Made by a program: the position numbers and the translations under genes. Of a DNA stretch of 64,000 bases, positions 43,517-52,426 are shown in pieces. The stretch lies in the NCBI RefSeq assembly GCF_004403945.1, contig NZ_SOHM01000031.1:86531-150530 (forward strand), in the 5' to 3' direction. Origin of the DNA: Cryobacterium lactosi. GTDB taxonomy: Bacteria; Actinomycetota; Actinomycetes; Actinomycetales; Microbacteriaceae. Under the pieces are notes generated by a model. It was not told the origin of the DNA, did not search any database, and saw nothing but the letters and a program-made list of their open reading frames with translations. Every line of letters begins with the position of its first letter. Position 1 is the first letter of the stretch.

Positions 43517-44419
43517 ATGCAGGCTGCGCTTTATCACAATTTTGGGGACCCGGATGTTCTCGTCGTCGAGGAAGTCACCGAACCTCACGCATCAGCAAAC
43601 TCGGTTCGGATCGCCGTGAAAGCCGTGAGTGTCAACACCATCGACTACCTCTTCCGTGCCGGCACCCTGCAAGACGTGCTTCCTCTAACGCTTCCTGCGA
43701 TTCCTGGACGCGACGCCGTCGGAATCATCGATGAGGTCGGGGAGGGGGTGACGGACTCGAAGGTCGGCGACCTCGTATTCGGACTGGGTGGCGTGAGCGA
43801 TACAACGGCGGAGTTTGCGGTGCTGACGGCTTGGAGCGCGGTGCCTCCGCAGTGGTCCATCGAGCAGGCCGCCGCCGCGGGGCTCGCGTCCGCCACCGCG
43901 GCAGGCGCGATCAACGCTCTCGGCGATCTGAACGGTCGGACGCTCCTGATCGAAGGCGCATCCGGTGCTGTAGGAAGTGCCGCGACCGCCCTGGCGATCG
44001 CCGCCGGAGCAACGGTGATCGGCACGGCGCGACCCGCGAACCATCATCACGTCACTGCCCTCGGGGCGGCTGTGACAACCTACGGGCCCGGCTTGGCCGA
44101 GCGAGTTGCGGCCTTGGCGCCGGAGGGGGTTTTCGCGGCTCTCCATGCTGCGCCGTCACCCGCCCTGGTGGATCTGGTGAGCATCGTCGGCGACAAGTCC
44201 CGCGTGGTGTCGGTCGTAGGCACGGGGGAGGCCGTGCAACACGGGGTCGTTATCGTGAACGCTGTGAACGACTCGACACTGCTCGAGCAGACGGCCGGTC
44301 TCGGCAGGCGTGGCTTATACACGCCTCGCGTGGACCGCGTGGTACCGCTCCGATCCATCCGAGAGGCGCATGAGCTGGCCTCGGGTGGCGCTGGCAAAGT
44401 CGTGGTGATTGTGAGCTGA
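43517..44419 (+). CDS. MDR-family NADP oxidoreductase
   Basis: Enzyme of 300 residues with a GroES-like domain (VNTIDYLFRAGTLQDVLPLT) and a Rossmann fold carrying LIEGASGAVGSAATALAIAAG. No zinc ligand residues, so quinone-reductase-like. ATG 43517 follows AGGAG. Regulated by the divergent MarR by position and operators. Confidence 0.85.
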   Translation: MQAALYHNFGDPDVLVVEEVTEPHASANSVRIAVKAVSVNTIDYLFRAGTLQDVLPLTLPAIPGRDAVGIIDEVGEGVTDSKVGDLVFGLGGVSDTTAEFAVLTAWSAVPPQWSIEQAAAAGLASATAAGAINALGDLNGRTLLIEGASGAVGSAATALAIAAGATVIGTARPANHHHVTALGAAVTTYGPGLAERVAALAPEGVFAALHAAPSPALVDLVSIVGDKSRVVSVVGTGEAVQHGVVIVNAVNDSTLLEQTAGLGRRGLYTPRVDRVVPLRSIREAHELASGGAGKVVVIVS

Positions 44420-44625
44420 CGGCGACTGCGGACGCGGCTGGATGCTCGGACGCTCGGAGCGGCGCGATGGCGCCCGCATCATCGAAGCCGGTCGACCCGG
44501 ACTTGACCTTGTGGTCGCAACACGGTGTGAACTGAGCGAAGAGCACAGCGGACGTCGATGGACCCGATCGCGGTGCTCGAAAAGTGCGAATAGCAACGAA
44601 ATCACCCCAACGAAAGCTGGCGACA

Positions 44626-45006
44626 ATGACAGACCTGGATGCGCTCACCAAGCTCGAGGCAGCAATCAACTCCCATGACGCCAACAGCGTCGCAGCATGC
44701 TTCTCCGCCGACTATGTTTCAGAAACCCCTCATCACCCGTCTAGGAATTTCGAGGGTCGCGCAACCGTGCTGCGCAACTGGACCGCGATTCTCAGCCGGT
44801 TCCCAAATCTGACGGCGCGAGTTCTTCGTCGCGCGATCACTGGCGACGAAGTCTGGTCGGAATGGGCGATGGACGGCACCGCGGGAGACGGCACTTCGGC
44901 AGGAATCGTCGGCCCCGTAATCTGGCGCACCGATTCCAACGGCCTGGTGACCTGGGCGCGGTTCTACCTCGAGCCTGCAACCGATGAGCCGATCAGGCCG
45001 TCCTGA
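44626..45006 (+). CDS. SnoaL/NTF2-like protein
   Basis: Cone-fold protein of 126 residues (LTKLEAAINSHDANSVAACFSADY is typical of SnoaL_2). Function not predictable; such proteins are isomerases, cyclases or ligand carriers. The next small gene begins 27 bases downstream. The 200 bases upstream hold no gene that I recognise. Confidence 0.75.
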   Translation: MTDLDALTKLEAAINSHDANSVAACFSADYVSETPHHPSRNFEGRATVLRNWTAILSRFPNLTARVLRRAITGDEVWSEWAMDGTAGDGTSAGIVGPVIWRTDSNGLVTWARFYLEPATDEPIRPS

Positions 45007-45033
45007 AATACCACCCAGTAGAAACGAGACGAC

Positions 45034-45234
45034 ATGCTCAGAGTGACTGGAACGATTCTTCTTGCCATCGGCTTCCTAATGCTGGCCGGCGCGTGGGCGA
45101 TCACCGACCCTTTCGCCACCGATGCGAATATCGGGGCCGGCGGGCTCATCCTGCTTGGCCGGCCGGCAGGAGGGGTCGGCCTGTTGATTCTGCTCGTCGA
45201 CGGAATCCTCAGGCTGCGCAGGCGTGACGCTTGA
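45034..45234 (+). CDS. small two-helix membrane protein
   Basis: Protein of 66 residues with two hydrophobic segments separated by TDPFATDANIGAGGLI. The family is not recognised. Located between SnoaL and MDR genes in one direction, so probably part of that transcription unit. No strong ribosome site. Confidence 0.5.
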   Translation: MLRVTGTILLAIGFLMLAGAWAITDPFATDANIGAGGLILLGRPAGGVGLLILLVDGILRLRRRDA

Positions 45235-45284
45235 CCGAGCTCCGGGCACAACCAATCCGACCGACAGGAAGAAGCACACACACA

Positions 45285-46205
45285 ATGCGCGCATGGATAA
45301 CCGACCAGTCAAGCCACGCAGGACTATCCTTTCGCGAAGTGCCCGATCCGCCCCAACGCGAAGATGAAGCTCTGATCCAGGTGCAGGCCTTCGCTCCGAA
45401 CCCGGGAGATCTCGCAGCGCTCGCCACGGCGGAACCCGGATCAGTCCCCGGCTGGGACGGCGCCGGGACCGTGCTTCGAAGGGCGCCGAACGGAAGCGGG
45501 CCCGAGGAAGGCCAGTCCGTGATCTTCCTCGGGAGCCAGGGCGGCTGGGCTCAGATGCGGAGCGTTCCGACAGCGACGATCGCCGTGACACCGAACGGTG
45601 CAGACCCGGCGCTGATGAGCGCGATCCCGGTCCCGGTCACCAGCGCACTCCGGGCGCTTCGAGGGCTCGGATCGCTGCTCGGGCGGCGTCTGCTCGTGGT
45701 GGGTGCCAACAGCGCCGTGGGAGCGGCCGCCGTTCAGCTGGCGGCCAGGTCAGGCGCGCACGTCGTCGCGATCGCGCGGGACCAGGCGGCCCACGAACGA
45801 GTAAGGCAGCTCGGGGCTGCGGAGGTGCACGCGACGATGGACACAGTATCGTTGCCGGTCTTCGCTGCACTGGACGTCGTGGGCGGACCGCATCTCGTCG
45901 CCGCGTATTCTCTGCTGGCGCCGGGAGGTACGGTCATTGCGCTGGGACATGCCGCCGGTCACGACGAGCACTTCCCGTTCGGCGCGTTTGTCGCCGGCCC
46001 GACAAACTTCGACAGAACGATCTCGACCTTCTTCCTTGGTAGTCAAAACGGGCTTGGATCCGAAATGGAGTATCTGGCAGCCGAGGTCCACGCCGGGCGC
46101 CACACGATCGGTGGCCTCGACCAGAGGTCATGGACAGCACTCGGATTATGGGTCGGCGATGACAGTGTGCGGTCACCGAACAGGACCGTCTTCCTCGTCG
46201 ACTGA
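45285..46205 (+). CDS. MDR-family oxidoreductase
   Basis: Enzyme of 306 residues with QVQAFAPNPGDLAALAT and a Rossmann loop LLVVGANSAVGAAAVQLAAR. Lacks zinc ligands. ATG 45285 follows AGGAAGAAG. The third MDR gene that is complete, distinct from the other two in sequence. Substrate unknown. Confidence 0.85.
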   Translation: MRAWITDQSSHAGLSFREVPDPPQREDEALIQVQAFAPNPGDLAALATAEPGSVPGWDGAGTVLRRAPNGSGPEEGQSVIFLGSQGGWAQMRSVPTATIAVTPNGADPALMSAIPVPVTSALRALRGLGSLLGRRLLVVGANSAVGAAAVQLAARSGAHVVAIARDQAAHERVRQLGAAEVHATMDTVSLPVFAALDVVGGPHLVAAYSLLAPGGTVIALGHAAGHDEHFPFGAFVAGPTNFDRTISTFFLGSQNGLGSEMEYLAAEVHAGRHTIGGLDQRSWTALGLWVGDDSVRSPNRTVFLVD

Positions 46206-46229
46206 TCCGCGACACCTGCGCAACCGCGC

Positions 46230-46257
46230 AGTGGCCCGGGCGGGAGCCCGGGCCACT
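46230..46257. terminator. strong bidirectional terminator
   Basis: Perfect 12-base stem AGTGGCCCGGGC / GCCCGGGCCACT with a GGGA loop between the convergent MDR and azoreductase genes. Confidence 0.8.
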
Positions 46258-46296
46258 GACATGCGCCTGCGCGATCGAACCGGTCAGTCGCAGTGC

Positions 46297-46950
46297 TTAG
46301 GCAGCACGTTGTCGGGTGGCGAGGGTTTGTCCGTGCTCTCGTGCCCGCTGTTCGGCGTCGGATTTGATGTGCTCGGCAACGTCGGCGAAGGCGTCGAGGG
46401 CGGGGTTGACGCCGACGAGGGTGAACTCGCGGGAAACGATTCGCAGATCGATATGCCAGACGTCTTCGAGGATGCGGCGCATCCAGTCGGTGGCGTGGTC
46501 CCAGCCTGCCTTGGGGGTGCCAGGGGAATAGTTCCCGCCTTGAACCGTCACGAGGACGCCTGGTTTGCCTGCGGTAACGGATGCGACGCCGGGGGCCATC
46601 CGGGGATCGGTGGTGACGAGGTCGACGTAGGTCTTGAAGTGTTGCGATGGTCCGAAGTTGTACAGCGGCACGGCAAACAGGTACGCGTCCGCTTGGTCGA
46701 GCTCGTCGATCAGAGTGCCGGCCAGCGTGAGGGCCTGGCGCTGGTGATCGGTGCGGTCGCCGTCGGGGGTGCCGGCCGCGGTGAGCGCGGTGGCCCACGC
46801 ATCGCTGGGCAGCGGATTCACCCCGATATGGCGGCGGCTCACGGGTGCGTCGGGCGCGGTGCCTTGCCAGTGCTTTTCGACGAGGTCGGCGAGGGCACTA
46901 CTGGCGGAGCCGTGTTCGCGGATGCTGGCATCAAGACGGAATAAAGACAT
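46297..46950 (-). CDS. FMN-dependent NADH-azoreductase-like (flavodoxin fold)
   Basis: Protein of 217 residues of the AzoR/NQO-like flavodoxin-fold group: LDASIREHGSASSALADL at the phosphate-binding loop, VPLYNFGPSQHFKTYVDLV and VTVQGGNYSPGTPKAGWDHA. Reduces quinones or azo bonds with NAD(P)H. ATG 46950 follows AGGAG 7 bases after the upstream gene. Last gene of the three-flavoenzyme operon. Confidence 0.8.
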   Translation of the reverse strand: MSLFRLDASIREHGSASSALADLVEKHWQGTAPDAPVSRRHIGVNPLPSDAWATALTAAGTPDGDRTDHQRQALTLAGTLIDELDQADAYLFAVPLYNFGPSQHFKTYVDLVTTDPRMAPGVASVTAGKPGVLVTVQGGNYSPGTPKAGWDHATDWMRRILEDVWHIDLRIVSREFTLVGVNPALDAFADVAEHIKSDAEQRAREHGQTLATRQRAA

Positions 46951-46957
46951 GGATCTC

Positions 46958-48292
46958 CTAGAAATTGTGATGAAACGTGCTGGTCGGGTGGATGAAGAAG
47001 TTGTCGCGGAACAGTCCGGTCGGGTCCCACGTGCGTTTGAGGGCGCGGAGGCGTTTCAGATGTGCCGGTGGGAAGGCTCGGGCGAGGACGTCGGGGCCGG
47101 TGTCGGTTTCGAAACTGAGATACATGCCCTCGAAATGGGGGAGGAGCTGGTTCCAGCGGGCTTCGAAGTCAGCGGAGCCGCCACCGAGGGTAGCGATGAG
47201 GAAATTCGCGTTCCGCCAGGCGTAGGCGGTGGCATCCGCCGGGGTATCGGCGACCGCACCACCCGCGGATCGCACGGTGAGGAAGAACGAGCTGTTCGAC
47301 GTGAGCAGGTGGGCAAGGCCCTCGGAGACGGCGGGGGTGAGGTGACGGGCGAGGCTTGAGTGGCCATGGGGTTCGCCGTGGTCGTGCTGTTCTGGCGGCT
47401 GGGACAGGAGGGTGTGGTAGGGCATGAGCTGCACAGACTGGTTAGCCACAGGCGCCAGCGCTGCGAGAGGTTGGAGCCGCTCGACAACCGTGTCGGGGTC
47501 ATCGGCGTCTACCACGATGAGCGCTTGCACGGTGGGGGTTCCATGCCCACTGGAGCTGAGGATCAGGGTCCCGGTCACGGTCGGGTGGGAGTGTTCGATT
47601 GTCGTTCCCCACGCCTGCAGGAACGCGGCGATGTCGTCTGGGGCGTAGACGAGCATCGCGAAACCGACCTGGGGCCCGATGGGGTCCAGGTCGAACTCGA
47701 ACGACACGGCGATACCGAAGTTCGCGCCCGCGCCGCGCATCGCCCAGAACAAGTCAGGATTCTCCGCGGCGGAGGCTCGCACGAGTTCGCCGTTGGCGGT
47801 GACGACATCGACGGATAGGAGGTGGTCGATGGTCAGCCCGTGTTCGCGGACGAGCCAGCCGATCCCGCCAGCGGTAGCAAGGCCGCCCACTCCGACACTG
47901 CCATAGTCGCCCGCGGTGAGCGAAAGACCGTGCGGTGCGAGTGCGGCCGCCACGTCTCCCCAGCGGGCGCCGGGACCGAGACGGGCACGGTTGCCGTCCA
48001 GCAGGGTGATGTCGTTCAACGCATCGACGGCGATCACGATGCCGCCATCGTTCAGGGATCTGCCTGAGATTCCGTGGCCGCCGCTCAGGATGCCCAGCGG
48101 AACCTGGCGGTGTCGGTCGGCGTATAGCACCGCGTCTTGCACCTCGGCAGGTGACTGCGGTCGGAGTACCAAGCCCGGGCGACCGCTCCGGAAGAATCCG
48201 GCCGTGTACCGGGAATAGCCCGGGTCCCCGGGCAGGAGAGCTCGTGCCACCAGAGAGCGCGGCAACGGATCACCCGCCAAGCCCAGGTTCAC
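46958..48292 (-). CDS. FAD-linked oxidoreductase (BBE-like)
   Basis: Oxidase-like protein of 444 residues with FAD_binding_4 (QVPLGILSGGHGISG, carrying the His that binds the 8-alpha methyl of FAD) and the C-terminal BBE tail (WDPTGLFRDNFFIHP). The second covalent link to cysteine found in plant BBE is not supported: the expected GxxCxxx segment reads YGSVGVGGLATAGG. The GTG start overlaps the LLM stop (GTGA). Middle gene of the operon. Acts on sugars, oligosaccharides or alkaloid-like alcohols in the family. Confidence 0.85.
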   Translation of the reverse strand: MNLGLAGDPLPRSLVARALLPGDPGYSRYTAGFFRSGRPGLVLRPQSPAEVQDAVLYADRHRQVPLGILSGGHGISGRSLNDGGIVIAVDALNDITLLDGNRARLGPGARWGDVAAALAPHGLSLTAGDYGSVGVGGLATAGGIGWLVREHGLTIDHLLSVDVVTANGELVRASAAENPDLFWAMRGAGANFGIAVSFEFDLDPIGPQVGFAMLVYAPDDIAAFLQAWGTTIEHSHPTVTGTLILSSSGHGTPTVQALIVVDADDPDTVVERLQPLAALAPVANQSVQLMPYHTLLSQPPEQHDHGEPHGHSSLARHLTPAVSEGLAHLLTSNSSFFLTVRSAGGAVADTPADATAYAWRNANFLIATLGGGSADFEARWNQLLPHFEGMYLSFETDTGPDVLARAFPPAHLKRLRALKRTWDPTGLFRDNFFIHPTSTFHHNF

Positions 48293-49164
48293 AGTGTGAC
48301 CGCGCTGGTGCGTGCCTCAGCGCGCGCCGCGCCCACCCGGTCGCGAATCTCCGCCGCCGTGACCGTTGCGAAGCGACGGATCTCCTGCGGGTCATCGCTG
48401 CCCAGGATGAACACCGACACCCCGTCCTCAATGGCCAGGCGAGCCATCTGCTCCGCCGACACCGGGGGAACGATGTTCATCATCCGCACGATCTCGCTCG
48501 GGTCGCGGCCAGCGAGGCGAGCCGACGCATCGATGTTCTGATTACCCCGGGCGATAGCGCCCGGTTGCATCCAGGGGAGGCTCGGGAGCCAGCCATCTCC
48601 CTTGCGGCCGATGATCTTCTGCATCCGCGGCTTGTATGCACCCACCCAGATCGGAATTCGGTGAGCGGGTGCGGGACCGCGTTGTGCCCCGTCGACCCGA
48701 TGGAACCGCCCGTCAATACGCAACGGGCTTCGGTCGGCGACATCCCACATCCCGCGGATGATGTCCAACGCCTCATCCAGCCCGCTGACCGCATCCGGTG
48801 GGCTCAGCAGCGGAGCACCCATGGACGCCATCGCATCGAAATAGCCCCCCGTTCCGATGCCGAGCTCCGCGCGGCCCTCGCTGAGCAGATCGAGACTCGC
48901 CATTGCCCGAGCAAGGACCGCGGGCTGCCGCAGCGGAAGATTCAGCACGTTTCCGGAGACATGGATGCGCGACGTTCGCGAGGCAACCCACGTCAACAGT
49001 GTCCAGGTGTCATGGAACACCGCCTGGTACGGATGATCCTGGAACGTCACCAGGTCCAGCCCGACGTCCTCGCTGAACATCGCAAGATCCACCGGATGAT
49101 GGGGTGGTTGATTCAGAGGAGTGATGAAGCTGCCGAAACGCAGCGGGTGATTGTAATCAGGCAT
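48289..49164 (-). CDS. LLM-class flavin-dependent oxidoreductase
   Basis: Luciferase-like enzyme of 291 residues: FGSFITPLNQPPHHPVDLAM at the start of the barrel, LGIGTGGYFDAMASMGAPLL, PIWVGAYKPRMQKIIGRKGDGWLP (substrate loop), as in F420 or FMN members. ATG 49164 is preferred; an earlier GTG at 49215 would overlap the operator. First gene of the three-flavoenzyme operon, divergent from HxlR. Confidence 0.85.
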   Translation of the reverse strand: MPDYNHPLRFGSFITPLNQPPHHPVDLAMFSEDVGLDLVTFQDHPYQAVFHDTWTLLTWVASRTSRIHVSGNVLNLPLRQPAVLARAMASLDLLSEGRAELGIGTGGYFDAMASMGAPLLSPPDAVSGLDEALDIIRGMWDVADRSPLRIDGRFHRVDGAQRGPAPAHRIPIWVGAYKPRMQKIIGRKGDGWLPSLPWMQPGAIARGNQNIDASARLAGRDPSEIVRMMNIVPPVSAEQMARLAIEDGVSVFILGSDDPQEIRRFATVTAAEIRDRVGAARAEARTSAVTL

Positions 49165-49213
49165 GACTCCATGGTTGTTGCCGGACCTCAGAGCCACAAC
49201 TGACGGGTAACTC

Positions 49214-49284
49214 ACTTACTATAGGTAACCAAGTTTTTCTCCAATCCACCCGATTTTGCAGTAAGTCACTTACACTAGGTAAGT
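49214..49284. promoter_or_regulatory. HxlR operators
   Basis: ACTTAC-TATAG-GTAACC at 49214-49230 and ACTTAC-ACTAG-GTAAGT at 49268-49284. The second is a perfect inverted repeat with a 5-base centre and overlaps the HxlR -10 box (TACACT, 49271-49276) and its GTG start. Confidence 0.7.
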
Positions 49285-49657
49285 GCAATCATCCCGTGCC
49301 CTGAGATCGCCTGCTGAGTGGAGCCAAGTCAATGAGGACCAGTGCCGCCACGCCAGCGCAGTCCTCGAGATCGTCGGACAGCGGTGGTCGCCCAGCATCC
49401 TCCTTGCCCTCGCGCGGGGTGCCGAACGATTCACCGACATCACGGCGGTCGTGGCCGGTCTTTCCGCGAGGATGCTCACTGTGCGCCTGAAGCAACTGGA
49501 GGCAGCCGAACTCGTGCACAGGAGCGTTGTGCCCACCACGCCTGTCATGGTCCGCTATCACCTGACACCCCGCGGCGTTGACCTCATCACCGCGCTACGG
49601 CCGATCGCGGGACACGTTCAGCGCTGGGAGGGTGAGGGCGGCCCGATCGGGTCATAA
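49283..49657 (+). CDS. HxlR family regulator
   Basis: Winged-helix regulator of 124 residues: VLEIVGQRWSPSILLALARGAERFTDI, LSARMLTVRLKQLEAAELV. GTG 49283 is 7 bases after TACACT, so the mRNA is probably leaderless and the operator covers its start. Its 3' end overlaps the end of the convergent lipoprotein gene by 6 bases. Confidence 0.8.
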   Translation: MQSSRALRSPAEWSQVNEDQCRHASAVLEIVGQRWSPSILLALARGAERFTDITAVVAGLSARMLTVRLKQLEAAELVHRSVVPTTPVMVRYHLTPRGVDLITALRPIAGHVQRWEGEGGPIGS

Positions 49658-51193
49658 CCGACACGTTTCGTCAGCCGGAGGGGTCGTGAGATCGACAAGG
49701 TAAGCGGCGACGACGGAGTCGATACACTCGCTTCCCGAGATCACTGACCCGTGCTGCGCCCCCTCAACGGTCAGCAGGCTTCCACCCAGCGTTTCGGCGA
49801 GGCTGATGCCACCCTGATGCGGAGTGACCGGGTCACCCGTCACGGACACTGTCAATGTTGGAGGCAGACCCTCGATATCGGTCGCGTAAGGGAAACCCAG
49901 CGTCGGCTCAACCGGCCAGCCCTCACACAGGGCAGGCGCGCCCTTCACAGGCGTCCCCGGATCGAGGAACGGGGCGGCGGTGAGTGCGGCGCCGACGAGC
50001 TCAGCCTGACCCGCCGGGCTGAAGCGGTCCTCGTCCAGGCAGTCGATGGCCACCGTGGCCTCCGCGGAATTGGCATAGCTGCCGTCGGGGGACCGTTCGT
50101 GGTACAGGTCTCTGAGCCAAAGAAGGGTGTCACCACGACCCGCAGCGAGTTCCGTGAGGCCCGCGATGACGAGAGGCCAGAATTCGGCGCTGTACAGCCC
50201 CATGACAACGCCGTCGTTGGCTGCCGTGTAGCTCAGCTCACGACCTTCGCCGGCTGGTAGCGGTGTCTCGAGGAGGGGACGCACGAGCTGCTGGTATGTC
50301 TCGGTCGCGGTGTCAGCGTGCGTGCCGAGCGGGCATTCGCCCTGTGTCGCGCAGAATTCCGCGAGTGACTCGAAGCCGTGCTGCAGCCCCGCCCATTGCG
50401 AGACGTTTCGTTCTTGAGTTCCCGTATGCGGGTCCATCGCACCGTCGAGTACCAGGGCTCGCACGTTCTCAGGGAACATTTCTGCGTACACGGCACCCAA
50501 CCTGGTGCCGTAGCTCACCCCGAGGTAACTGAGACTGTCGTCGCCGAACACGGCCCGCAGAACATCCAAGTCCTGGGCCGCATCCCTCGTTCCCAGGTGC
50601 GCCAAGACGTCGACGCCGCCGACGCTGTCGGCGCAGGCGTCGACAAGAGGGCGCGAATCTGGAAGAGACAACAGACTCGCGGCCAAGGCGTCATCGTCAC
50701 GCTCTCCATCGGTGTAGCAGTCGATCGCCGGTGTACTGGTGCCGGTTCCGCGTGGATCAAACCCGACGAGATCGAATTGCTCGGTGACGGGACTGTTCAC
50801 CCACGCGTGCGCAACATCAGCCGAGTACCCGATCCCGGGTAGTCCGGGACCCCCAGGATTGATGAAGAGCGATCCGATCGGCTCCGTGCCTGTCGCGGGG
50901 ATGCGGAAGACAGCGATTTGCGCGGTACCAACGTCGGGGTTCTCGTAGTCGATAGGAACCTCGACGTGCCCACACTCACCCGGAATGAGGACATCGCCAG
51001 TTTGGACGGGCGTCTCGCAGGGCTCGAGAGCGAGCTCTTGATCGTAGAAGCTCTCGAGGGACACCTCTGGTTCCTGCGACTGGGGCGGGGTAACACACGC
51101 GCTCAACAACAGCACCACCGGCACCATTGCGGCGAGCGCCCGGAGGCGACTTCGGACTGGACCTATTGGTCGGTAAACATTATTCCGCGACAT
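49652..51193 (-). CDS. TAP-like alpha/beta-hydrolase lipoprotein
   Basis: Exported hydrolase of 513 residues with lipobox LLSAC (Cys33). Oxyanion-loop motif NPGGPGLPG, nucleophile GVSYGTRLGAVYAE (Ser227), late acid in SVTGDPVTPHQGG and His in GAQHGS, with a PF08386-like C-terminus; a full catalytic set. Family name is tripeptidyl aminopeptidase-like; substrates are mostly unknown. ATG 51193 lies exactly 7 bases after the -10 box of a MerR-type promoter, making a leaderless start likely. Paralogues at 13448 and 62437. Confidence 0.88.
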   Translation of the reverse strand: MSRNNVYRPIGPVRSRLRALAAMVPVVLLLSACVTPPQSQEPEVSLESFYDQELALEPCETPVQTGDVLIPGECGHVEVPIDYENPDVGTAQIAVFRIPATGTEPIGSLFINPGGPGLPGIGYSADVAHAWVNSPVTEQFDLVGFDPRGTGTSTPAIDCYTDGERDDDALAASLLSLPDSRPLVDACADSVGGVDVLAHLGTRDAAQDLDVLRAVFGDDSLSYLGVSYGTRLGAVYAEMFPENVRALVLDGAMDPHTGTQERNVSQWAGLQHGFESLAEFCATQGECPLGTHADTATETYQQLVRPLLETPLPAGEGRELSYTAANDGVVMGLYSAEFWPLVIAGLTELAAGRGDTLLWLRDLYHERSPDGSYANSAEATVAIDCLDEDRFSPAGQAELVGAALTAAPFLDPGTPVKGAPALCEGWPVEPTLGFPYATDIEGLPPTLTVSVTGDPVTPHQGGISLAETLGGSLLTVEGAQHGSVISGSECIDSVVAAYLVDLTTPPADETCRL

Positions 51194-51199
51194 AGAACG

Positions 51200-51230
51200 A
51201 GCAGACACTATGTGGTCGGCACCGGGTCAA
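51200..51230 (-). promoter_or_regulatory. MerR-type promoter element, copy 5 (TAP-like lipoprotein)
   Basis: On the minus strand TTGACC, spacer CGGTGCCGACCACATAGTG (19), TCTGCT, then 6 bases to the ATG at 51193. Confidence 0.7.
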
Positions 51231-51282
51231 GTGCGGAGGTATCCATAGCGGGATTTCCCCTCGCTGTACCCGGCGGCCCGGT

Positions 51283-51313
51283 TTGACTCTGTTCCGACAA
51301 CATGGTGTCTCCT
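51283..51313 (+). promoter_or_regulatory. MerR-type promoter element, copy 6 (DUF418 gene)
   Basis: TTGACT, spacer CTGTTCCGACAACATGGTG (19), TCTCCT. It faces copy 5 across a 52-base gap. It leads to a leader of about 42 bases. Confidence 0.7.
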
Positions 51314-51340
51314 CGACGTCACCGCCTTGAAAACTTTCAC

Positions 51341-51354
51341 CTCCTTGGAAGGAG
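51341..51354 (+). promoter_or_regulatory. ribosome-site hairpin before DUF418 gene
   Basis: CTCCTTGGAAGGAG: the ribosome site AAGGAG at 51349-51354 can pair with the CTCCTT just before it, with a 4-base loop (5-base stem). This could mask the start at 51362. Confidence 0.35.
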
Positions 51355-51361
51355 AACCAAA

Positions 51362-52390
51362 GTGACCTCTCGCCTCGCACTCGGCTCGGCACAGCGCTGG
51401 GCCGTCATCGACACACTGAGAGGGTTTGCGCTCTGCGGAATCCTGCTCGTCAACATCCCCGATCTCGTTCAACTCGGTTACGGATTGGGCGTCGACAGTG
51501 CTGGCGTCCAAGGAAGAGAACCACTGGAATGGCTGGTCCAAACCCGGTTCGTTCCCATTTTCACTTTCCTCTTCGGGATGAGCATGACCTTTGTTGTGCA
51601 CGGGGCGCGTCGTCGTGAGCGCAGGCCGTGGCCGGCACTGGTTATGAGGTTCGTGGCGCTGTTCGTCATCGGCCTTCTGCATTCACTCGTGTATCCCGGA
51701 GAAGTGCTGCGTGAGTACGCCATCTCGGGGCTGTTGGTTCTGCCGGTCGTGCTTTTCGCGCCACGAGTCGTTCAGCTTCTCCTCGGCGTCGTGTTCGTCG
51801 TCGCCGCCTACGTCGTAGCGGGTGGCGGACTCGCCGCCACGCCTGGACTGATGTTGCTGGGGGCCGCTCTCGGGGCTTATGACCTCGGGCGAGCGCTCGA
51901 CAGCAGGTCGCGGGCAGTGCTGGTCACGTTCGCCGTTTCGCTGGTGCTGCTGATTCCTGCCCTGTTGTGGCAAGGGAGTGCGCCCGGTGATCCTCGATTC
52001 TCGACCCCAGGCGCAGTCGCTGGGCTCGTCATGGCCGTCGTCTACGTGACCGGACTGTCGTTTTTGTGGATCTCGCCCGCGCGAAGAGCATTGAGAATGC
52101 TCTTCGAACCTCTGGGGCGGATGTCGCTGAGCAACTACCTGGGAGCATCCGTCATTGTCTTCTTCATCAGCACGGTCGTTGACTTCACCACCATGACCAC
52201 GATCGGGCCTGCTCTCCTGCTGGCGCTGGGTATCCTGCTCACGCAGAACATTGCCAGTCGCCTGTGGTTGCACTATTTCAGGTACGGACCGGTCGAATGG
52301 ATCTGGCGCATGATCACCTGGCGCGAGCCGGTATCCCTCATCTCGCCCCACCGCCGGGCGGCTGTCAGGGCGCGATCCGCTCTGCGATGA
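51362..52390 (+). CDS. DUF418 family membrane protein
   Basis: Polytopic protein of 342 residues with eight or more helices; the C-terminal block LFEPLGRMSLSNYLGASVIV is the DUF418 signature. The N-terminal DTLRGFALCGILLVNIPDL is typical of the DUF418/acyltransferase-like group. Function unknown; often linked to envelope stress. GTG 51362 follows AAGGAG at 7 bases. Has a MerR-type promoter. Confidence 0.85.
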   Translation: MTSRLALGSAQRWAVIDTLRGFALCGILLVNIPDLVQLGYGLGVDSAGVQGREPLEWLVQTRFVPIFTFLFGMSMTFVVHGARRRERRPWPALVMRFVALFVIGLLHSLVYPGEVLREYAISGLLVLPVVLFAPRVVQLLLGVVFVVAAYVVAGGGLAATPGLMLLGAALGAYDLGRALDSRSRAVLVTFAVSLVLLIPALLWQGSAPGDPRFSTPGAVAGLVMAVVYVTGLSFLWISPARRALRMLFEPLGRMSLSNYLGASVIVFFISTVVDFTTMTTIGPALLLALGILLTQNIASRLWLHYFRYGPVEWIWRMITWREPVSLISPHRRAAVRARSALR

Positions 52391-52426
52391 GGTGCAGTGC
52401 CGTCAATGACCGCAAGACCCCGGCCT

